A DNA stretch of 64,000 nucleotides, taken from positions 1 to 64,000 of the forward strand of contig NZ_JAMXOE010000019.1 of the NCBI RefSeq assembly GCF_024055575.1. Direction: 5' to 3'. Below are positions 60,524 to 64,000 of the stretch, one piece after another. Under the pieces are notes generated by a model, which searched no databases, was not told where the DNA came from, and saw only the letters and a list, made by a program, of their open reading frames with translations. The position numbers and the translations under genes were made by a program. Numbering within the stretch: position 1 is the first letter of the stretch; the number at the start of each line of letters is the position of its first letter. This DNA comes from Mucilaginibacter flavidus (GTDB lineage Bacteria > Bacteroidota > Bacteroidia > Sphingobacteriales > Sphingobacteriaceae).

Positions 60524-61309
60524 ATGAAATTAAGAGTTCTATTTTCTATTATGCTGCTTGCAGGTATGGCAGTGGTTTATACAGCCTGTAAAAAATCAGA
60601 TGCCGCAGCTTCGGGCCCGGCGTTAACCGCGCCGCAGGTTGCCAGTCAGGTGGCGCTTGACATCACAGCCGACCTTTTCGGGGGCTACGGCGGACTTGAT
60701 TTTTCCGGCGGATTGCAAGCGCCAACAGGTTTCGGCGTTAAACAACACGCTCAGGGCCGTTTATTACATGCTATGAGCAATCCTTTTTGCGGGTTGGTGA
60801 TTGACACTGCTTTAAACGCCACCGAAACTGTAGGAGTTGATTCGACCGTGTCGGTGTCGGGTCATATTTATTTTGCGTTTAGCTGCACAAACGATAATGT
60901 TACCGGCTTTATCACCAAAGATGATTTAAATATTGGGGTAACAACACCGCAATTTTCTATCGTCGCTAAAATAAACGAAAACCTGACCGTTGCATCTATC
61001 GACCCAACAAACGATAATTCAAAACTATCTATGAATGGTTCGCTTGCATCAAGCGGAACTTATAACTATAAAACAGCTAAAAAAAGCGGCACAAAATCAT
61101 TTAACTATGTGCTTACCCGTTTAGTGCTTGATCCGGACAATGATGGCGATATCACAAGCGGCTCCGCGTCCTTTATAACCAAAGGTACGGGCTCGAACGG
61201 CAGCTGGAGCTACACTGGTACAATTACCTTTTTAGGGAACCATAAAGCTACCATAACCATTAACGGCAAAACTTATAATGTTGACCTAAGAACAGGTGCG
61301 ACGAGTTAA
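60524..61309 (+). CDS. Lipoprotein paralogue 3, divergent
   Basis: 261 residues. Lipobox Tyr-Thr-Ala-Cys-Lys-Lys. It shares with paralogues 1 and 2 the overall plan: N-terminal Ala-rich helix (Val-Ala-Leu-Asp-Ile-Thr-Ala-Asp-Leu-Phe-Gly-Gly-Tyr-Gly-Gly), a Cys pair around Asn-Pro-Phe-Cys-Gly-Leu and Phe-Ser-Cys-Thr-Asn, Ser-Gly-Ser-Ala-Ser-Phe and the ending Gly-Thr-Ile-Thr-Phe-Leu-Gly-Asn-His-Lys-Ala. Identity is much lower than between 1 and 2, so it is an older copy. Function unknown. Confidence 0.8.
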   Translation: MKLRVLFSIMLLAGMAVVYTACKKSDAAASGPALTAPQVASQVALDITADLFGGYGGLDFSGGLQAPTGFGVKQHAQGRLLHAMSNPFCGLVIDTALNATETVGVDSTVSVSGHIYFAFSCTNDNVTGFITKDDLNIGVTTPQFSIVAKINENLTVASIDPTNDNSKLSMNGSLASSGTYNYKTAKKSGTKSFNYVLTRLVLDPDNDGDITSGSASFITKGTGSNGSWSYTGTITFLGNHKATITINGKTYNVDLRTGATS

Positions 61310-61335
61310 ACAAGCCAGTAATGACATCAACAAAC

Positions 61336-61373
61336 AAAAGCCCTGTTCAAAAATATTGAGCAGGGCCTTTTTG
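61336..61373. terminator. Bidirectional terminator between paralogue 3 and the GMC gene
   Basis: AAAAGCCCTGTTCAA with TTGAGCAGGGCCTTTTT, imperfect stem with A-run on one side and T-run on the other, between convergent genes. Confidence 0.8.
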
Positions 61374-61397
61374 TTCCATCGCATATCTCAAACTATC

Positions 61398-63317
61398 TTA
61401 AGCGAAACTTTGTATAATGGCATCTGCCGCTTTAAAAGCGAGCGCCGTCATGGTTAAGGTAGGATTTGACGTTGCTGTGGTAGGCATCGAGCCGCAACCT
61501 ACAATGTACAGGTTGTCGTGGTCCCAGCTTTTCATATTTGCATCGGTTACGGAGTCGTCCCTGGTAGTGCCCATGCGGTGCGTACCCATAACGTGACCGG
61601 CGCCCTGTGCATAATATTTTACACCTTCATATTCAAACACTCCGCCGTTCCCAACTGGTACGCCGGTGTTATTTTCCACGCCTAGCGTATTGAAAATAAA
61701 GTCGGTTGCAGCGGCCGCGGCTTTAAAGCCTTCCATGGTGTAAACGTCGAAATCGTAATATATCTCGGGCCGTGGCACGCCCAGGTTGTCGAAACAGGTT
61801 TTAGAAGGCACGATATAACAATTGTCTGCATCGGGCAACTGCTCAATCAAAAAACCGATACGGAACTGGCGCGTAAAATTACTTTGTATACTTTGCCTTA
61901 ACGCGGTGCCGAATATTCCTACCGTTGGCGCGCCCGATTGGTCGGGCGGCATTGGGCTTACCATATCAATTACCTGGTTATAAGGCGCACCGCCGGGCCA
62001 GTTCCATCCCTCGTTACCTATTTCTATACGGAAAGAGGCGCGCTCACTGCGGAATGCGCCGTCGCGGGTGCCCTCAATGCCCGACGTCGACAATGGTCCC
62101 CTGAAAGGGTATACCGGCTTTGGCATGAGGCCCCAACCCAGGTACATAGGGTGGTCCATCAGGTTTTTACCTACCTGGCCGCTGTAATTGGCAACACCTG
62201 CCGGTATTTGCGTGTTGGACATCAGCAGTAGTTTTGCAGCCTCGATAGCGTGGGCCGCAACTATGTATTTGGTACCCGTTGCGGTAAATGTACCGGTGCA
62301 GGGGCCGCCGGTGGTTTCGTATGTTTTGTACTCCACACCGGTCACCTCCATCGTGGTCATATCCAACGTGATATTGGTTGCAACCGCCTGGTAAATAATA
62401 TCAACATTGCCGGTCATTAGCGCTTTGGCCATTGTTACGGTAGCATCGTATTTAGCCTGAATAGGGCAAATGGGTGTGCAATTGGTATTACCCTGGCACT
62501 GGCGGCGGCCATTATCATAAAACTCGCCGTTTTTCATTTGGTTGGGTACGCCGTTTCGCCCCGCCGGGGTGCCTGTTACTTTTAACGAACTGCCGTCAAA
62601 AGTTTGGTCGGCCAGGCCTGCATCCATCGTATTATCAAGTATGGTAGCCGGTATTTTAGCCATAGGATAAACGTATCCCTCGCTAAAAGTTATACCGTGA
62701 ATTTGCTGCTCGTCAACGTCGGCCGATACGCCGATTTCAAACTCGGCCTGGTCGTAATAATCAGAGAGATCCTCATAACCTATGGGCCAGTCCACCGCCT
62801 GGTTATACACCGTTTTTAATTTAAAATCGTTGGGGAGCATGCGCAGTGAGGTGCCCAGCCAGTGCCATGACGTACCGCCGCCCCGCCGCTCGTACGTGCT
62901 GCCGAAGGGTACGGGACCGCGCTGGATAAAGTAACCCTTATCTATAGATGTTTTTGGATCTGCACAATCAATAGTGGCCGGAGGTGGCGCACCGGCAGGA
63001 AGCTGCGCCGGGTTATTCAGGGTAAATGGCGGAATTGGTTGTATATCTAAAACCGCAGGCCGTGGCGCATTATAATTCTGCACATATGGCGATTCGGGTG
63101 TTTTGGCCATGGCCATAAAAAAATCGTTCATAAATTCGGCGCGATTACCTGTTACCAATTGGTTTTCGTCAGGGTTGGTAACAAGCCCATCAATAGCAAT
63201 ACCCGCTTCAAGCACCAGTACCTTTTTATTGGCCGATGCAAGCCTGTATGCCAATGCGCTCCCGGCCCATCCGCCGCCTACTATCACCGCATCATATTGT
63301 TTGGTTGAATTATCCAT
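61398..63317 (-). CDS. GMC-type FAD-dependent dehydrogenase, large subunit
   Basis: 639 residues. The FAD-binding start is Val-Ile-Val-Gly-Gly-Gly-Trp-Ala-Gly-Ser, and Gly-Gly-Gly-Thr-Ser-Trp-His-Trp is the second GMC region. The C-terminal active-site block Gly-Thr-His-Arg-Met-Gly-Thr-Thr carries the catalytic His, with Asn-Pro-Thr-Leu-Thr at the end. A Cys-rich stretch (Cys-Thr-Pro-Ile-Cys-Pro) is typical of the gluconate/sorbitol 2-dehydrogenase-type large subunit. It likely oxidises a sugar alcohol or acid and passes electrons to a cytochrome, with the small subunit and the CXXCH-containing gene just upstream. Confidence 0.9.
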   Translation of the reverse strand: MDNSTKQYDAVIVGGGWAGSALAYRLASANKKVLVLEAGIAIDGLVTNPDENQLVTGNRAEFMNDFFMAMAKTPESPYVQNYNAPRPAVLDIQPIPPFTLNNPAQLPAGAPPPATIDCADPKTSIDKGYFIQRGPVPFGSTYERRGGGTSWHWLGTSLRMLPNDFKLKTVYNQAVDWPIGYEDLSDYYDQAEFEIGVSADVDEQQIHGITFSEGYVYPMAKIPATILDNTMDAGLADQTFDGSSLKVTGTPAGRNGVPNQMKNGEFYDNGRRQCQGNTNCTPICPIQAKYDATVTMAKALMTGNVDIIYQAVATNITLDMTTMEVTGVEYKTYETTGGPCTGTFTATGTKYIVAAHAIEAAKLLLMSNTQIPAGVANYSGQVGKNLMDHPMYLGWGLMPKPVYPFRGPLSTSGIEGTRDGAFRSERASFRIEIGNEGWNWPGGAPYNQVIDMVSPMPPDQSGAPTVGIFGTALRQSIQSNFTRQFRIGFLIEQLPDADNCYIVPSKTCFDNLGVPRPEIYYDFDVYTMEGFKAAAAATDFIFNTLGVENNTGVPVGNGGVFEYEGVKYYAQGAGHVMGTHRMGTTRDDSVTDANMKSWDHDNLYIVGCGSMPTTATSNPTLTMTALAFKAADAIIQSFA

Positions 63318-63356
63318 GGTTTAAATATTTTATAGGTTAGGTTGTAATTTGCTTGG

Positions 63357-63827
63357 TTAATTTATCTGTGGCAGGGTTGGGATATTGGCCCAATAACCAT
63401 ACTCGCCTACGCTGTAACCCATAGGGTGTGCACCCATTTCGCCCCAAACCAGGCCGTTGGTATACGCCAGCGGCGAAACAACATGGTCGATATTTGGTGA
63501 TGTGAATGAATTGGGGTTTTTAGCGAGATCGTACCAGGTACCAAAAAACCAAAGGTATATGATGTTTTGCGCCAGCCGGGTTATCGCAAGGTTTTCAATT
63601 ATCTTTACCTGCACGGCAGCCGGCAGGCTGGGTGGCGGTGTTGCTGATATGCTATTCCATACCTGCGTCAGCTCATCGAGTTGGGCCGCGGGTATATTAT
63701 TGCTGGCAAGGCTTAGCTCTGCAAATAACGTTTCCGATATTTGCTGTGGATCATTTTGGGGTTTCAAGGTTGCGGCCGGATAGCCGGTTAATGCAGCAGA
63801 AAGGCTTACAAATTCATCAAGTGTCAT
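63357..63827 (-). CDS. GMC dehydrogenase small subunit (gluconate 2-dehydrogenase subunit 3-like)
   Basis: 156 residues, mostly helical. Start Met-Thr-Leu-Asp-Glu-Phe-Val-Ser-Leu-Ser-Ala-Ala-Leu-Thr-Gly-Tyr and the C-terminal Gly-Thr-Trp-Tyr-Asp-Leu plus Asn-Gly-Leu-Val-Trp-Gly-Glu-Met-Gly-Ala-His-Pro-Met-Gly-Tyr fit the small subunit of FAD-dependent sugar dehydrogenases. Such subunits help export or assembly of the large subunit. No Tat-type signal is evident, although family members often carry one. It precedes the large subunit by 39 bp. Confidence 0.78.
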   Translation of the reverse strand: MTLDEFVSLSAALTGYPAATLKPQNDPQQISETLFAELSLASNNIPAAQLDELTQVWNSISATPPPSLPAAVQVKIIENLAITRLAQNIIYLWFFGTWYDLAKNPNSFTSPNIDHVVSPLAYTNGLVWGEMGAHPMGYSVGEYGYWANIPTLPQIN

Positions 63828-63854
63828 ATGGATAGGTTTTAGACAGTAAAAGGT

Positions 63855-64000
63855 TTATTTTTTTAAAGATTTCGCCGTTTTTAAAAGATAGGTAAAGTCC
63901 GATGGCCTCCCCGCCCAGGTTACCGAGGCATTGTGGCAGCCAATGCAACTTGAAGTAACGCCGGGGCTGTACACGATTTTTCCATTCACTACACTGCCCT
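63855..64000 (-). CDS. Partial cytochrome-c-like protein, C-terminal end only
   Basis: Only the last ~48 codons lie in the window. They read ...Gly-Ser-Val-Val-Asn-Gly-Lys-Ile-Val-Tyr-Ser-Pro-Gly-Val-Thr-Ser-Ser-Cys-Ile-Gly-Cys-His-Asn..., then Trp-Ala-Gly-Arg-Pro-Ser-Asp-Phe and Leu-Lys-Lys-stop. Cys-Ile-Gly-Cys-His is a haem-binding CXXCH motif. With the following small and large GMC subunits this fits the electron-accepting subunit of a three-part membrane dehydrogenase. The start is outside the window. Confidence 0.75.
   Translation of the reverse strand, partial: GSVVNGKIVYSPGVTSSCIGCHNASVTWAGRPSDFTYLLKTAKSLKK

Noticed and set aside
1..64000. tRNA, rRNA, tmRNA or RNase P genes
   Set aside because: I saw no T-loop/GTTCRA-type cloverleaf or other RNA signature in the intergenic spaces when reading by eye; a covariance-model scan would settle it.

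Overview
The window looks like a chromosomal stretch from a Bacteroidota bacterium of the Sphingobacteriaceae, probably close to Mucilaginibacter or Pedobacter. I infer this from gene content and style, not from a database search: purH next to mreB-mreC-mreD-mrdA-rodA, many short lipoproteins with a Cys-Lys-Lys start, an OMP-barrel TonB receptor, GH127 and GH13 carbohydrate enzymes, a eukaryote-like class Ia ribonucleotide reductase, TAnnTTTG-type -7 boxes without strong Shine-Dalgarno sites, and intergenic spaces full of short dispersed repeats. I saw no rRNA, tRNA, CRISPR array, integrase or canonical insertion sequence.

Layout. 1-3200: a DUF885 metallopeptidase and a small secreted protein. 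2268-7172: the unusual region, built from five copies of a ~150-bp perfect or near-perfect inverted-repeat element (module B), most preceded by a ~45-bp GTATC...GATAC module (module A). It encloses a lone GIY-YIG nuclease and a two-gene pair, a RecA/RepA-like AAA ATPase and a zinc-finger/TOPRIM primase-like protein. 7.2-12.4 kb: secreted GH127 and GH13 glycosidases. 12.6-16.1 kb: orphan response regulator, thymidine kinase, an acidic low-complexity protein, an Rpn-type PD-(D/E)XK protein. 16.1-23.5 kb: the rod-shape and cell-wall elongation operon with purH. 23.7-30.9 kb: a toxin-antitoxin pair, purN, lipoproteins, a frameshifted LDH2-type dehydrogenase, a beta-propeller protein, a zinc alcohol dehydrogenase and a pseudouridine synthase. 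31-41 kb: panB, carA, an ABC exporter, eno, lspA, a DEAD-box helicase and a FtsB/DivIC protein. 41-50 kb: acyltransferase, membrane VWA-like protein, fabG, nrdBA. 50-58 kb: msrB, GNAT, TonB receptor, leuS, a phosphatase-like protein. 58.4-61.3 kb: three tandem lipoprotein paralogues. 61.4-64 kb: a three-subunit GMC-type membrane dehydrogenase, cut by the window edge at its cytochrome-like gene.

How it fits together: most of the window is housekeeping (wall synthesis, purine, pyrimidine and deoxynucleotide supply, glycolysis, lipoprotein processing, translation) mixed with polysaccharide-use and envelope functions. The part I would look at first is 2.2-7.2 kb. A helicase-like ATPase and a primase-like protein are bracketed by iteron-like A modules and hairpin-forming B modules, and short dispersed microrepeats have entered both proteins in frame. 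My reading, which is inference, is a chromosomal replication-type or repeat-mobilising element with no recognisable integrase.
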